A DNA stretch of 46,495 nt, taken from contig CAUJHV010000044.1 of the NCBI GenBank assembly GCA_963205115.1, positions 1 to 46,495 of the forward strand, read 5' to 3'. Positions within the stretch are counted from its first letter, which is position 1. The number at the start of each line of letters is the position of its first letter. The DNA comes from Pseudomonadota bacterium. Lineage in GTDB: Bacteria > Pseudomonadota > Gammaproteobacteria > Burkholderiales > Burkholderiaceae_C. Positions 36,901 to 46,400 of this stretch are shown one piece after another. Both the position numbers and the translations under genes were made by a program. The notes under the pieces are model-generated. The model had not been told where the DNA came from, did not search any database, and saw only the letters and a list, made by a program, of their open reading frames with translations.

Positions 36901-39900
36901 CGTGCGCGCCGTGACGATGGCCATCGCAAGCAGCCGGTGATCGAGGCCGCCGACGCCCTTCGCCTGCAGGCGCGTGTGGTGCCGATCCAGGCGCCTGGCG
37001 CGCAGGAGCCGGCCGGCGTATCGCCGCTACACGCCATCGACGGAGCCGCGGTGCCTGTGGCGCACGAGCCAGCGCCGGCAGCCGCCCAGGCGACACCCGA
37101 AATTGCGCCGGAAACGACACCTGCGGCAGCTGCCGTGCCGCACGAGGCCGCCGACGACACGGTGGACGCGGTCGACGCGTGGGAAGAGGCCGAGGCGATC
37201 GAAGCCGACCCGCTTCAGGCGCCCGCGTTCGAGCCGGCACGACTGGATCTGGCGCAGATGGATCTGCCCGACCTCGAGCTGGGCACGGTGGACGAGCCTG
37301 CCGAGTTGCCGCATGACGCGATCGAGGCGCAGGCCGCGGCCACGCCGGATGCGGCCGCCGGGTCTGACGAAGCCATCGAAGCCATTGATGTGCCTGAAGC
37401 CGCCGATGCTGCCGAAGCGGTTGAAGCCGCTGAAACGATCGAAGCGACTGAAGCCGCCGGTCCGGTCGAGGTGGTCGAGCTCGCGTCTTGGGACACCGTC
37501 CCGCGGGACGACGTGCAGGCGGCCATCGAGGCGTTGGCGCCTGTCGCTGCGGGCGATGGCGCGGTCGACACCGCGCACCCGCCCGCAGCCGGAATCGAAT
37601 GGCAGCCGCCCGCGGCGCTCGAGCCGACGCTGGACGTCTCCGAGGCCGTGTCGGCCGAAGCTGCACATGCGGTGCCGACACCCGTGCCTGCGGCCGACTT
37701 CGAGGGCACATCCCCGCGCTTCGAGCCCATCGTCGAGCCGGTGGTCGAGCCGCTGCACACACCCGACTCGCAGCTGCAGGCCTGGCCGGTCTTTGGCGAG
37801 CCCGCCGAAGGCAGCCTGGCTGCCTCCGCGGCACTGCCGTGGAACGACACCGGTGCCGGTGTCGACCCGTCCATCATCCCGTCTGCGCTGGAGGAGCCCG
37901 TCAAGGTCGTGGGCCCGCTGCGCATCGAGATCGGGATGTTCAACATCTATCTCAACGAGGCGGACGAACTCTCGCGGCGCCTGGGCACGTTGCTGGCCGA
38001 ATGGGCCGTGCAGCCCGAAGGCCCGCCGGGCGAGTCGGCCGTCGTGATGGCCCATTCACTGGCCGGCAGTTCGGCCACCGTGGGCTTCACCGGCCTGTCC
38101 GTGCTGGCCCGCGCGCTGGAACATGCGCTGATGCGCAGCAACGACGCGGGCGTGGTCACGCCGGGCGAGCCCGAGCTGTACAACGCCGTGGCCGACGAGA
38201 TCCGCCGCGTGCTGCATCAATTTGCCGCAGGTTTCCTGAGCGAGCCGGCTGTCGATCTGATCGAGCGCCTCGAACAACACCAGCCGCAGGCGCCCGCGGA
38301 GACGGTCGCCGTGCCGTCGTTGCAGCCGGTCTCGGCGGGACCCTCCGGCGCGGATCGGCGCATTGCGCACGACGACGACATCGATGCACAGGACAGCGTC
38401 GACCCCGAGCTGTTCCCGATCTTTGCCGACGAGGCGCAGGACCTGCTGCCCGAGCTCCAGGCGCGCATGCAGCTGTGGCTGCAGCAGCCGGGCGAGCGCG
38501 GCGCGGCCGCGGCCTGCATGCGCAGCCTGCACACCTTCAAGGGCGGCGCGCGCCTGGCCGGCGCCATGCGCATCGGCGAGATGACGCACCGGCTGGAGAC
38601 GGCCGTTGAACGGCTGATGGCCGGCGACGCCACACTGGCGGCGGATATCGAGCCGCTGGTCTGGCGCGTGGACGCCATCGATGCGGCCTTTGCGCAGTTG
38701 CACGAGGCCTTCGAGGCGGCGCAGGCCGACACGGCGGCCCTGCCGCTGCTGCCGGCCGAGATTCCCGCCTCGCGGCCGATGGCGCTGGCCTCACCGCCGC
38801 CTGCCGAAGGCGTCCCGTCTGCAGGCACTGACGCGGTGTCGGGCATCGACTGGGCACGACTGGCCGCGCGGGACCACCGCGCCATGCTGGGCGACGATGT
38901 GCACGCCGCACACGTCGTCCACGGCGGTGCGGTGCGCGTGCGTGCCACGCTGCTGGACCGTCTGGTCAACCATGCTGGCGAGGTCAGCATCGCGCGCACG
39001 CGGCTGGAGTCGGACCTGGGCCAGATCAAGACGAATCTTGTCGACCTGACGGAAAACCTGGACCGCCTGCGTCGCCAGTTGCGCGATGTCGAGGTACAGG
39101 CCGAATCGCAGATCAGCTCGCGCATGGAGGCCGCCAAGGCCGCCGCCGTGGAATTCGATCCGCTGGAAATGGACCGCTACACGCGTGTCCAGGAACTCAC
39201 GCGCATGATGGCCGAGTCGGTGAACGACGTGGCCACCGTGCAGCGCGGGCTGCAGCGCACGCTGCAATCCGCCGAGGACCAGATCGCCCAGCAGGGCCGA
39301 CTGACGCGTTCGCTGCAGGATGACCTGCTGCGCACGCGGATGGTGGAATTCGAATCGCTGTCGGACCGCCTGTACCGTGTGGTGCGGCAGGCTGCCAAGG
39401 AGACCGGCAAGCAGGTAAGGCTGGACATCGTCGGCGGCAGCATCGAAATCGACCGCAGCGTGCTCGACCGCATGACGGCACCCTTCGAGCACCTGCTGCG
39501 CAATGCCATCACCCACGGCATCGAAAAGCCCGAGGTGCGCGCCGCGGCGGGCAAGCCGACGGTGGGGACGATCGAGATCCGCCTCGAGCCGGACGGCAAC
39601 GAAGTGGCTGTCGAATTCATCGACGATGGCGCGGGCCTGAACCTGGGGCGCATCCGCGAGCGTGCGCTGGCCTCGGGCATGGTGACCAGCGGGCAGGACG
39701 TCTCCGACGAGCAGCTCACGGGCTTCATCTTCGCGCCGGGTTTCACCACGGCCGAGACGGTGACCGAGCTCGCCGGGCGCGGCGTCGGCATGGACGTCGT
39801 GCGATCGGAGATCAAGGCCATCGGCGGTCGTGTGCAGGTGCGTAGCGAAGCTGGCGCCGGGGCGGCCTTCCGCCTGGTGCTGCCGCTGACCACGGCCGTC

Positions 39901-40776
39901 ACGCAGGTCGTGATGCTGCGCTGTGGCGATATCAAGGTGGCCGTGCCGGCCAATCTGGTGGAAATTGTGCGGCGCGAGCCGGCGCACGATGTCGAGCACG
40001 CCTACCGGCAGGGCGAATGGACGCATGCGGGGGAAACCATCCCCTTCCACTGGCTCGGCGGGTTGCTCAGCGGTGACGCCGCAGGCGCCGTGGCGGGCCG
40101 CACCGCGGCACTGGTCATCGTGCGCAGCGCGGCGCAACGGGTGGCCTTGCATGTCGACGAAGTGCTGGGCAACCAGGAAGTGGTCGTCAAGAACCTGGGC
40201 CCGCAGCTCTCGCGGCTGCCCGGCCTGACGGGCATGACGCTGCTGCCTTCCGGCGTGGTGGCGGCCATCTACAACCCGGTGGCGCTGGCGGCCTGGTATG
40301 GCGAAGCGACGCGCGAGCGTGTGCTGGCGCTGCTGTCGGCGCAGAAGTCGACCGACACGGCCGCCGAAGAATCGCCGGTCGTCCCGCTGGCCACGCTGGT
40401 GCTGGTGGTGGACGATTCGCTCACGGTGCGCCGCGTGACGCAGCGCCTGCTGCAGCGCGAAGGCTACCGCGTGGTCACGGCCAAGGACGGCCTCGATGCA
40501 CTCGAGCGCATCGGCGAGGAGCGGCCGCAAGTCATCCTCAGCGATATCGAGATGCCGCGCATGGACGGCTTCGATTTCGTGCGCAACCTGCGGGCCGATC
40601 CGGATCTGGCCGGCCTGCCGGTCATCATGATCACGTCGCGCATCGCGCAAAAACATCGCGACTATGCGCTGGAGCTGGGCGTGCAGCACTACCTGGGCAA
40701 GCCCTACGGCGAAGAGGAACTGCTGGGCATCGTGGCCCGGTTGGCCCGTCGCGAGTCGGCTGACGCCGAGGCCTGA
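33970..40776 (+). CDS. chpA: Hybrid chemotaxis histidine kinase ChpA/PilL
   Basis: This 2268-residue CheA-type kinase transmits the PilJ signal to PilG and PilH. The N-terminal region has Hpt-like bundles without a complete motif (FHQAAGALELVG at H69 lacks the usual LKG). Three Hpt domains with recognisable histidines follow: H920 (FHTLKGSSRMVG), H1362 (AHSLAGSSATVG) and H1521 (LHTFKGGARLAG). Next come the dimerisation domain (RLVNHAGEVSIARTRLESDLG), the ATPase domain (HLLRNAITHGIEKPE from about 1841, IDDGAGLN, LAGRGVGMDVV), a CheW domain and a C-terminal receiver (about 2141-2258) with D2192 in LSDIEMPRMDG. Long Ala/Pro/Glu linkers lie at about 675-870 and 990-1290. AAGGGG precedes the ATG. 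It starts 16 bp after the pilJ stop with no pilK between. Confidence 0.94.
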   Translation: MNDRAAPAPAAPLAEDLRALSWVQDEVRRSLEAAHKSLHRHLREADALRGSDVDRVDPTVLRHARTHFHQAAGALELVGMRVPAQMLRASERAVQRMGERPSTATAANVQAIEQASFALIDYLGRLTAGKSVSGMALFPPYASLQELAGADRIHPADLWDFDWTWRVIAHESDLPPVLADTQAREAMERLILRLMRTPDRTTLRRMSDLCAGLGADAKGRRSTMWRLAAGFFEAQAAGLLRYDVYVKRAAPRLLAQARLGLRSGDVSDRLANDLLFFCARATAPATEAEAPRLFAVRRAYGLDRVVLGDYESSTLGRYDPSVLMQARKRVAAAREAWSAVAGGEAHRPQTLGDTLALVQDTLEKLYPEGAELGRALVHAGMVASGPAGVPAPLAMEVATAVLYLEASLEDAELDDPRLGPRIKHLAQRIDKVRMGAEPQPLEPWMEELYRRVSDNQTIGSVVQELRGALVEIEKHIDQYFRQPQQPELLFPVPGQLSVMRGVVSVLGLDAATQAVMRMREDVDVLAHGATDVRQEEIFERLADNLGALSFLIDILAVQPNLAKALFRFEPETGRLLALMSSAPRDVPAVDDLPDTGPGDLGERAHRIARDAARSEISDEVLVRELRSLAQQALLAEQRRLADTLTAAQSAIERAADPEVKRSLRAELVTRMQNWSSAAVPLRAVPAAAADSAALAAAAHASAPATVPTSAPTAPPVPAPVAQPDLPAAEPVAVDRSEPMEQTAALDGGLPQAPVLPSIEPIPAVESTQVFAGTPLMVPLAPSASPTMPADEIDIVLDDIGFEPSAVPDAPASAPESAAEQAVDAALEPMAPARVEPAIEPIAAMPAQAPMPATVPPPAVPAASVPLVALSEDDAEMLEVFLEEAGEVIQTARESLHSLAAPERDTSGDLSDLTGIRRAFHTLKGSSRMVGLSDFGEAAWACEQLYNARLAHSPHLDAPLRGLTEQALDYLEAWTLAVRARRDDGHRKQPVIEAADALRLQARVVPIQAPGAQEPAGVSPLHAIDGAAVPVAHEPAPAAAQATPEIAPETTPAAAAVPHEAADDTVDAVDAWEEAEAIEADPLQAPAFEPARLDLAQMDLPDLELGTVDEPAELPHDAIEAQAAATPDAAAGSDEAIEAIDVPEAADAAEAVEAAETIEATEAAGPVEVVELASWDTVPRDDVQAAIEALAPVAAGDGAVDTAHPPAAGIEWQPPAALEPTLDVSEAVSAEAAHAVPTPVPAADFEGTSPRFEPIVEPVVEPLHTPDSQLQAWPVFGEPAEGSLAASAALPWNDTGAGVDPSIIPSALEEPVKVVGPLRIEIGMFNIYLNEADELSRRLGTLLAEWAVQPEGPPGESAVVMAHSLAGSSATVGFTGLSVLARALEHALMRSNDAGVVTPGEPELYNAVADEIRRVLHQFAAGFLSEPAVDLIERLEQHQPQAPAETVAVPSLQPVSAGPSGADRRIAHDDDIDAQDSVDPELFPIFADEAQDLLPELQARMQLWLQQPGERGAAAACMRSLHTFKGGARLAGAMRIGEMTHRLETAVERLMAGDATLAADIEPLVWRVDAIDAAFAQLHEAFEAAQADTAALPLLPAEIPASRPMALASPPPAEGVPSAGTDAVSGIDWARLAARDHRAMLGDDVHAAHVVHGGAVRVRATLLDRLVNHAGEVSIARTRLESDLGQIKTNLVDLTENLDRLRRQLRDVEVQAESQISSRMEAAKAAAVEFDPLEMDRYTRVQELTRMMAESVNDVATVQRGLQRTLQSAEDQIAQQGRLTRSLQDDLLRTRMVEFESLSDRLYRVVRQAAKETGKQVRLDIVGGSIEIDRSVLDRMTAPFEHLLRNAITHGIEKPEVRAAAGKPTVGTIEIRLEPDGNEVAVEFIDDGAGLNLGRIRERALASGMVTSGQDVSDEQLTGFIFAPGFTTAETVTELAGRGVGMDVVRSEIKAIGGRVQVRSEAGAGAAFRLVLPLTTAVTQVVMLRCGDIKVAVPANLVEIVRREPAHDVEHAYRQGEWTHAGETIPFHWLGGLLSGDAAGAVAGRTAALVIVRSAAQRVALHVDEVLGNQEVVVKNLGPQLSRLPGLTGMTLLPSGVVAAIYNPVALAAWYGEATRERVLALLSAQKSTDTAAEESPVVPLATLVLVVDDSLTVRRVTQRLLQREGYRVVTAKDGLDALERIGEERPQVILSDIEMPRMDGFDFVRNLRADPDLAGLPVIMITSRIAQKHRDYALELGVQHYLGKPYGEEELLGIVARLARRESADAEA

Positions 40777-40818
40777 GGCCGCACCTGCGCCCGCCGCGTC
40801 AATGCAAGGACTCTTTCG

Positions 40819-42270
40819 ATGAAGCGGCTCTCCATTCCTGTGGCCTGCGTGGCGCTCGTGACGGCGGCGGCGGGGCTCGGCGGCTGCGCGGGCGGCTGGC
40901 CCACGCGCAACGCCGTGGCGGCGGTTGCGCCAGCGCAACCGGTATCGGCGGTCTGGCAGGCACCCTTGCCGCACGAAGGCCGGACGCGCGATCTGCTGGA
41001 CTGGTGGAGCCAGTTCGGCGATGTCGAGCTGGTCGCGCTGATCGATGCCGCGCAGCAGGTCAGCCCCACGCTGGCCAGTGCGCGCACGCGCATCGAACAG
41101 GCGCGTGCCGCGCGCGTGTCGGCCGGTGGGCAGGGATTGCCGCAGGTCGATGCACAGGCCACAGGCACGCGCGGCCGCAGCGAAGCGGGTGGCGCGCTGG
41201 CCAACATCGCGGCGGCGGGCCTGCAGGCCAGCTGGGAAATCGATCTATTTGGCGCGGCACGCGCCGGCACCGACGCCAGCCAGGCACGCCTGGAAGGCGC
41301 ACAGGCGGCGTGGCACGCCGCGCGGGTGTCGGTCGCGGCCGAGGTGGCCACGTCTTACCTGGCGCTTCGGGCCTGCGAGGCCCTGGTGATCGAGCTGCAG
41401 ACGGATGCCCAGTCCCGCGCCGAAACGGCCCGCGTGACCGAGCGCAGCGCCCAGGCCGGCCTCAGTGCGCCGGCTGCCGCCGCACAAGCCCGCGCCAGTG
41501 CGGCGCAGGCCCGTACGCAATTGACCAGCCAGCGCGCGCAGTGCGACAGCCTGGTCAAGGCGCTGGTGGCCCTCAGCGCGCAGGATGAATCGGCACTGCG
41601 CCAGCGCCTGGCCGCGCGCACGGCCCGCCTGCCCGAAGCAGCGCCGTTTGCCTTGAACGCCTTGCCGGCACAGCTGCTGGCGCAGCGCCCCGATCTGGCG
41701 GAAGCCGCTGCCACCGTGACGGCCGCTGCCGCCGATGTCCAGCTGGCCGACGCGCGGCGGCTGCCCCGCGTGAGCCTGGGCGGTGCTTTCGGCGTGATGG
41801 GCATCCGTGCGGAAGGTGTGCAACGTGACGGCACCACGTGGAGCTTCGGCCCGCTGCAGGTGAGCTTCCCGGTCTTCGACGCGGGCGTGCGCCGGGCCAA
41901 TGTGAAGGCCGCGCAGGCCGCCTACGACGATGCCGTGACCGCCTACCGGGCGCAGCTGCGTCAGGCGGTGCGCGAGGTCGAGGACGCCCTGGTGCAACTG
42001 CGCAGCAGCAGTGACCGGCAGGCCGACGCGCGCCTGGCGGCCGACGGCTATGAGGCATCGTTCAAGGCGGCCGAAGCGCGCTTCAAGGGCGGTGTAGCCA
42101 GCATCTTCGAACTCGAGGACGCGCGGCGCACGGCGATTGCAGCCCGCAGCGCCTTGCTGGATTGGCAGCGCGACCGGACGGCCGCGTGGATCTCGCTGTA
42201 TCGTGCGCTCGGTGGCGGATGGCAGTCCGCGGGCCCGGCGACCACCGCTGCGGCGAACGCGACGCCCTGA
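40819..42270 (+). CDS. Outer-membrane efflux lipoprotein (NodT/OprM family)
   Basis: This 483-residue outer-membrane channel has a signal peptide ending in the lipobox LGGC (C23). Two OEP repeats follow, typical of TolC-like factors; SWEIDLFGAARAG, AEVATSYLALRA and FPVFDAGVRRANVKAAQA are family hallmarks. With the next two genes it forms a complete tripartite RND pump, in the order outer-membrane factor, adaptor, permease. AAGGA lies 9 nt before the ATG. It begins 42 bp after chpA and no terminator is visible in that gap, so some read-through from the pil-chp transcript is possible. Confidence 0.93.
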   Translation: MKRLSIPVACVALVTAAAGLGGCAGGWPTRNAVAAVAPAQPVSAVWQAPLPHEGRTRDLLDWWSQFGDVELVALIDAAQQVSPTLASARTRIEQARAARVSAGGQGLPQVDAQATGTRGRSEAGGALANIAAAGLQASWEIDLFGAARAGTDASQARLEGAQAAWHAARVSVAAEVATSYLALRACEALVIELQTDAQSRAETARVTERSAQAGLSAPAAAAQARASAAQARTQLTSQRAQCDSLVKALVALSAQDESALRQRLAARTARLPEAAPFALNALPAQLLAQRPDLAEAAATVTAAAADVQLADARRLPRVSLGGAFGVMGIRAEGVQRDGTTWSFGPLQVSFPVFDAGVRRANVKAAQAAYDDAVTAYRAQLRQAVREVEDALVQLRSSSDRQADARLAADGYEASFKAAEARFKGGVASIFELEDARRTAIAARSALLDWQRDRTAAWISLYRALGGGWQSAGPATTAAANATP

Positions 42271-42293
42271 TCCTCCGCCCAGGAGGGTTTTTC

Positions 42294-43457
42294 ATGGTTT
42301 GGGTTTCCCGCGCACGCGGGCCGGCTTGGGCTGCCGCGTGTGCTTTGGGTTTGCTGTCGACGGCCGTCGTTGCCGCAGATGCCCCCGCGCGCGCCGCTTC
42401 GGCCGCCGCCGCTCGCCCGGCATTGAGCGTCCAGGTGGTGCAGCCCACGCCGTCCGCGTGGGCGGTGGCGCTGGTGGCCAACGGTTCCATCGCCGCCTGG
42501 CAGGAGGCCAGTGTGGGCGCCGAAGGTGCCGGCTGGCGTCTGGCCGACGTGCGCGCACAGGTGGGCGACACGGTACGCAAGGGTCAGGTTCTGGCGGTGT
42601 TTGCCAGCGACCTGGTGCAGGCCGACCTGGCCCAGGCCCGCGCCGTGGTGGTGGAAGCCGAAGCGGCTTCGGCGGAGGCCAACGCCAACGCGCAGCGCGC
42701 GCGTGAGCTGCAGCCCTCGGGCGCCTTGAGCGCGCAGCAGATCCAGCAGTACCTGACGGCCGAGCGCACGGCACAGGCGCGGCTGGAATCGCTGCGTGCG
42801 GCCGCACGCGTGCAGGAGCTGCGCGTGCGCCAGAGCCAGGTGCTGGCACCCGACAACGGCGTCATTTCTTCGCGCACGGCCACCGTGGGTGCGGTCGTGC
42901 CGCCGGGCCAGGAGCTCTTCCGCCTGATCCGCCAGGGCCGTCTGGAGTGGCGCGCCGAAGTGCCGTCGGCTGACCTCAGCCGGCTGCGCCCGGGCATGGC
43001 GGCCACGGTGCACCCCCCAGGTGGCGCGCCGGTGGCTGGGCGCGTGCGCATGCTCGCGCCCACGGTCGACCCGGGTACGCGCAGCGGCCTCGTCTACGTG
43101 GATCTGCTGGAGCGCGGCGATGCGCGCGCCGGCATGTTTGCGCGTGGCGAATTCCGTATCGGCAACGCATCCGCGCTGACGCTGCCGCAAAGCGCCGTGG
43201 TGCTGCGCGATGGCTTTTCGTACGTCTATCTCGTCGGCAAGGACCAGCGCGTGTCGCAGCAGAAGATCGAGACTGGACGGCGCCAGGGTGACCGCGTGGA
43301 GATCGTCTCCGGGCTGCCGGCCGGCGCGTCGGTGGTCGCCTCCGGCGGCGGTTTCCTGGGCGACGGCGACCTCGTCCGCGTGGTCGCGGCCCCGCGGGCA
43401 GCCGCGGGCACGGCCGCACCGGCCGCATCGGCAGCGACGCCTCCCGCGCCGCGCTGA
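42294..43457 (+). CDS. RND efflux periplasmic adaptor subunit (membrane fusion protein)
   Basis: This 387-residue adaptor has an N-terminal signal sequence (about 1-28, WAAACALGLLSTAVVAADA). A lipoyl/barrel-sandwich half-motif (GWRLADVRAQVGDTVRKGQVLAVFASD) and an alpha-hairpin (about 105-170) follow, then the second half-motif (LAPDNGVISSRTATVGAVV) and the beta-barrel and membrane-proximal domains. The protein connects the permease to the outer-membrane channel and often contributes to substrate selection. AGGAGG precedes the ATG by 7 nt. It follows the outer-membrane gene by 23 bp and precedes the permease by 27 bp. Confidence 0.93.
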   Translation: MVWVSRARGPAWAAACALGLLSTAVVAADAPARAASAAAARPALSVQVVQPTPSAWAVALVANGSIAAWQEASVGAEGAGWRLADVRAQVGDTVRKGQVLAVFASDLVQADLAQARAVVVEAEAASAEANANAQRARELQPSGALSAQQIQQYLTAERTAQARLESLRAAARVQELRVRQSQVLAPDNGVISSRTATVGAVVPPGQELFRLIRQGRLEWRAEVPSADLSRLRPGMAATVHPPGGAPVAGRVRMLAPTVDPGTRSGLVYVDLLERGDARAGMFARGEFRIGNASALTLPQSAVVLRDGFSYVYLVGKDQRVSQQKIETGRRQGDRVEIVSGLPAGASVVASGGGFLGDGDLVRVVAAPRAAAGTAAPAASAATPPAPR

Positions 43458-43484
43458 ACCCGCGCGCACACGAAAGCCCACGGC

Positions 43485-46400
43485 ATGGCAGTGAATGTTT
43501 CCGCCTGGTGCATCCGGCACCCGGTCCCCGCGGTGATGCTGTTCATCGTCCTGACGCTGGCCGGCCTGGCGGGCTTTCGGGCGATGAAGATCCAGAACTT
43601 TCCGGATATCGATCTGCCCACGGTCAGCGTGACGGCGGCCTTGCCCGGCGCGGCGCCGGCGCAGCTGGAGACCGAGGTCGCGCGCAAGATCGAAAACGCG
43701 ATTGCCACGGTGCAGGGCGTCAAGCACATCTACACCAAGGTGCAGGACGGCACGGCGACCATCACCACCGAGTTCCGCCTGGAAAAGCCCACGCAGCAGG
43801 CCGTCGACGAGGTGCGTGACGCCGTTTCGCGCATCCGCAGCGACCTGCCGGGCGAGATGCGCGACCCGGTCATCGCGAAGATGAACCTGGCCGGCTCGCC
43901 GATCCTGACCTACACCGTGGCCAGCGCGCGCATGGACGACGAGGCCTTGTCCTGGTTCGTCGACAACCAGGTCACGCGCAGCCTGCTGTCGGTGCGCGGG
44001 GTGGGTGCCGTCACGCGCGTGGGCGGCGTGACGCGCGAGGTGCGCGTGGCGCTCGATCCGGCGCGGCTGCTGTCGCTCAATGCCACCGCGGCCGACGTCT
44101 CGCGCCAATTGCGGCAGGTCCAGCAGGACGCCAGCGGCGGGCGCGTCGATGTGGGTGGCGCGGAGCAGTCGGTGCGCACCATCGCCACGGTGCAAAGTGC
44201 GGCCGAACTCGCGGCGCTGGATTTCGCCTTGAGCGACGGCCGCCGCGTGCGGCTGGATCAGATCGCGCAGGTCAGCGACACCGTCGCCGAGCAGCGCAGC
44301 GCGGCGCTGCTCAACGGCAAGCCAGTGGTCGGCTTCGAGATCGTGCGCTCGCTGGGTGCCGGTGAGATCGAGGTGGCCGCGGGTGTGCGTGCAAGGCTGG
44401 AGCAGTTGCGCGCGGACCACCCCGACGTGCAGTTCACCGAAGCCTTCAACTTCGTCGACCCCGTGCAAGAGAACTACGACGGCTCGCTGACGCTGCTGTA
44501 CGAAGGCGCGGCGCTGGCCGTGCTGGTGGTGTGGCTCTTTCTGCGCGACTGGCGGGCGACGCTGGTGTCGGCGACCGCGCTGCCGCTGTCGGTGATACCG
44601 GCCTTCGCGGCCATGCACGCGGGCGGTTTTTCGATCAACGTGGTGACGCTGCTGTCGCTGTCGCTGGTGGTCGGCATCCTGGTGGACGACGCGATCGTCG
44701 AGATCGAGAACATCGTGCGGCACCAACGCATGGGCAAGACGCCGTACCAGGCCGCGATGGAAGCGGCCGACGAGATCGGCCTGGCGGTCATCGCCACCAG
44801 CTTCACGCTGATCGCCGTGTTCCTGCCGACGGCATTCATGTCCGGCGTGGCCGGCAAGTTCTTCGTGCAGTTCGGCTGGACAGCGGCCATCGCCGTGTTC
44901 TTCTCGCTGGTCGTCGCGCGCATGCTCACACCGATGATGGCGGCCTACGTGCTCAAGCCGCCGCGCGCCGAGCATCACGAGCCGGCCTGGATCGCGCGCT
45001 ACCTGGGCTGGGCCGCCTGGTGTCTTCGGCACCGCGGCTGGACGCTGCTGGCCACGCTGGTCTTCTCGGTACTGGCGCTGCTGCCGGTGGTGCTGGGCAA
45101 GGTGCCGGGGGCCTTCATGCCGCCGGACGATCTGAACCAGACGCAGGTCAGCCTCGCCTTGCCGCCGGGCGCGACCTTCCCGCAGACGCTGGCCGCGGCC
45201 GAGCGCGCGCGCGAGGCGATCCAGTCCCACCCGCACGTCAAGCTGATCTATACGGCCGTGGGCGGCGGAGCCACCGGGTCGGATCCGTTTGCGCCCGCGG
45301 GTGCCGCCGATATGACGAAGGCGACGCTGACGATCAACCTCACGCGCCGGCAGGACCGCGCCGGTATCAGCAAGCAGCAGATCGAGGCCGATCTGCGCGA
45401 GGCGGTGGCGCAGATCCCCGGCGTGCGCACCAAGGTCGGATTCGGCGGCTCCAGCGAGAAGTACGTGCTCGTGCTGGCCGGCGAGGACGGCCGCGCGCTG
45501 GCGGCGCATGCGCGTCTGGTCGAGCAGGAACTGCGCACGCTGCCGGGCATCGGCAACGTGACGTCCACCTCGAGCCTGGTCAGGCCCGAACTGATCGTGC
45601 GGCCGGATTTCGCGCGCGCGGCCGATGCCGGTGTCACCGCGGCGGCGATTGCCGACACGCTGCGCGTGGCCACGGCCGGTGACTACGAACAGGGCCTGGC
45701 CAAGCTCAACCTGAGCCAGCGCCAGGTGCCCATCGTCGTGCGTCTGCCGGCCGAAGCGCGGATGGATGTGGCTCTGCTGGAGCGATTGCCTGTGCCCGGC
45801 GCGCGCGGCCCGGTGCCCCTGGGCCACGTGGCCCGCCTCTCGTTGGAGAGCGGCCCGGCCGAGATCGACCGCTACGACCGCCTGCGAAACGTCAATTTCG
45901 AGGTCGAGCTCAACGGCCAGCCGCTGGGCGTGGTGGACGAGCAGGCGCGTGCGCTGCCCAGCGTGAAGAACCTGCCGCCGGGCGTGATGCAGACCACCGT
46001 GGGCGACGCCGAGGCCTTCACCGAGCTGGCGCAGAGCTTCCTCATCGCGATCCTGACCGGCGTGCTGTGCATCTACATCGTGCTGGTGCTGCTGTTCCAC
46101 GCCTGGGTGCAGCCGGTGACGATCCTGGGCGCGCTGGTGCTGGCCATCCCGGGCGCGATGCTGGCCTTGTTCGTTGCGCAGCAGTACCTGTCGATGCCGT
46201 CGATGATCGGCCTGATCATGCTGATGGGCATCGCCAAGAAATATTCGATCCTGCTGATCGAATACGCCATCATGGCGCGGCGCGACCGCGGACTTTCACG
46301 CGCCGAGGCCCTGCTGGACGCCTGCCACAAGCGCGCGCGGCCGATCGTCATGACGACCATCGCGATGGGCGCCGGCATGATGCCCATCGCGCTGGGCTGG

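Noticed and set aside
42048..46100. A 1350-codon open frame on the minus strand across the efflux genes
   Set aside because: It is antisense to three clear efflux genes, has the His/Arg/Gln-rich composition typical of GC-skewed shadow frames and shows no domain.
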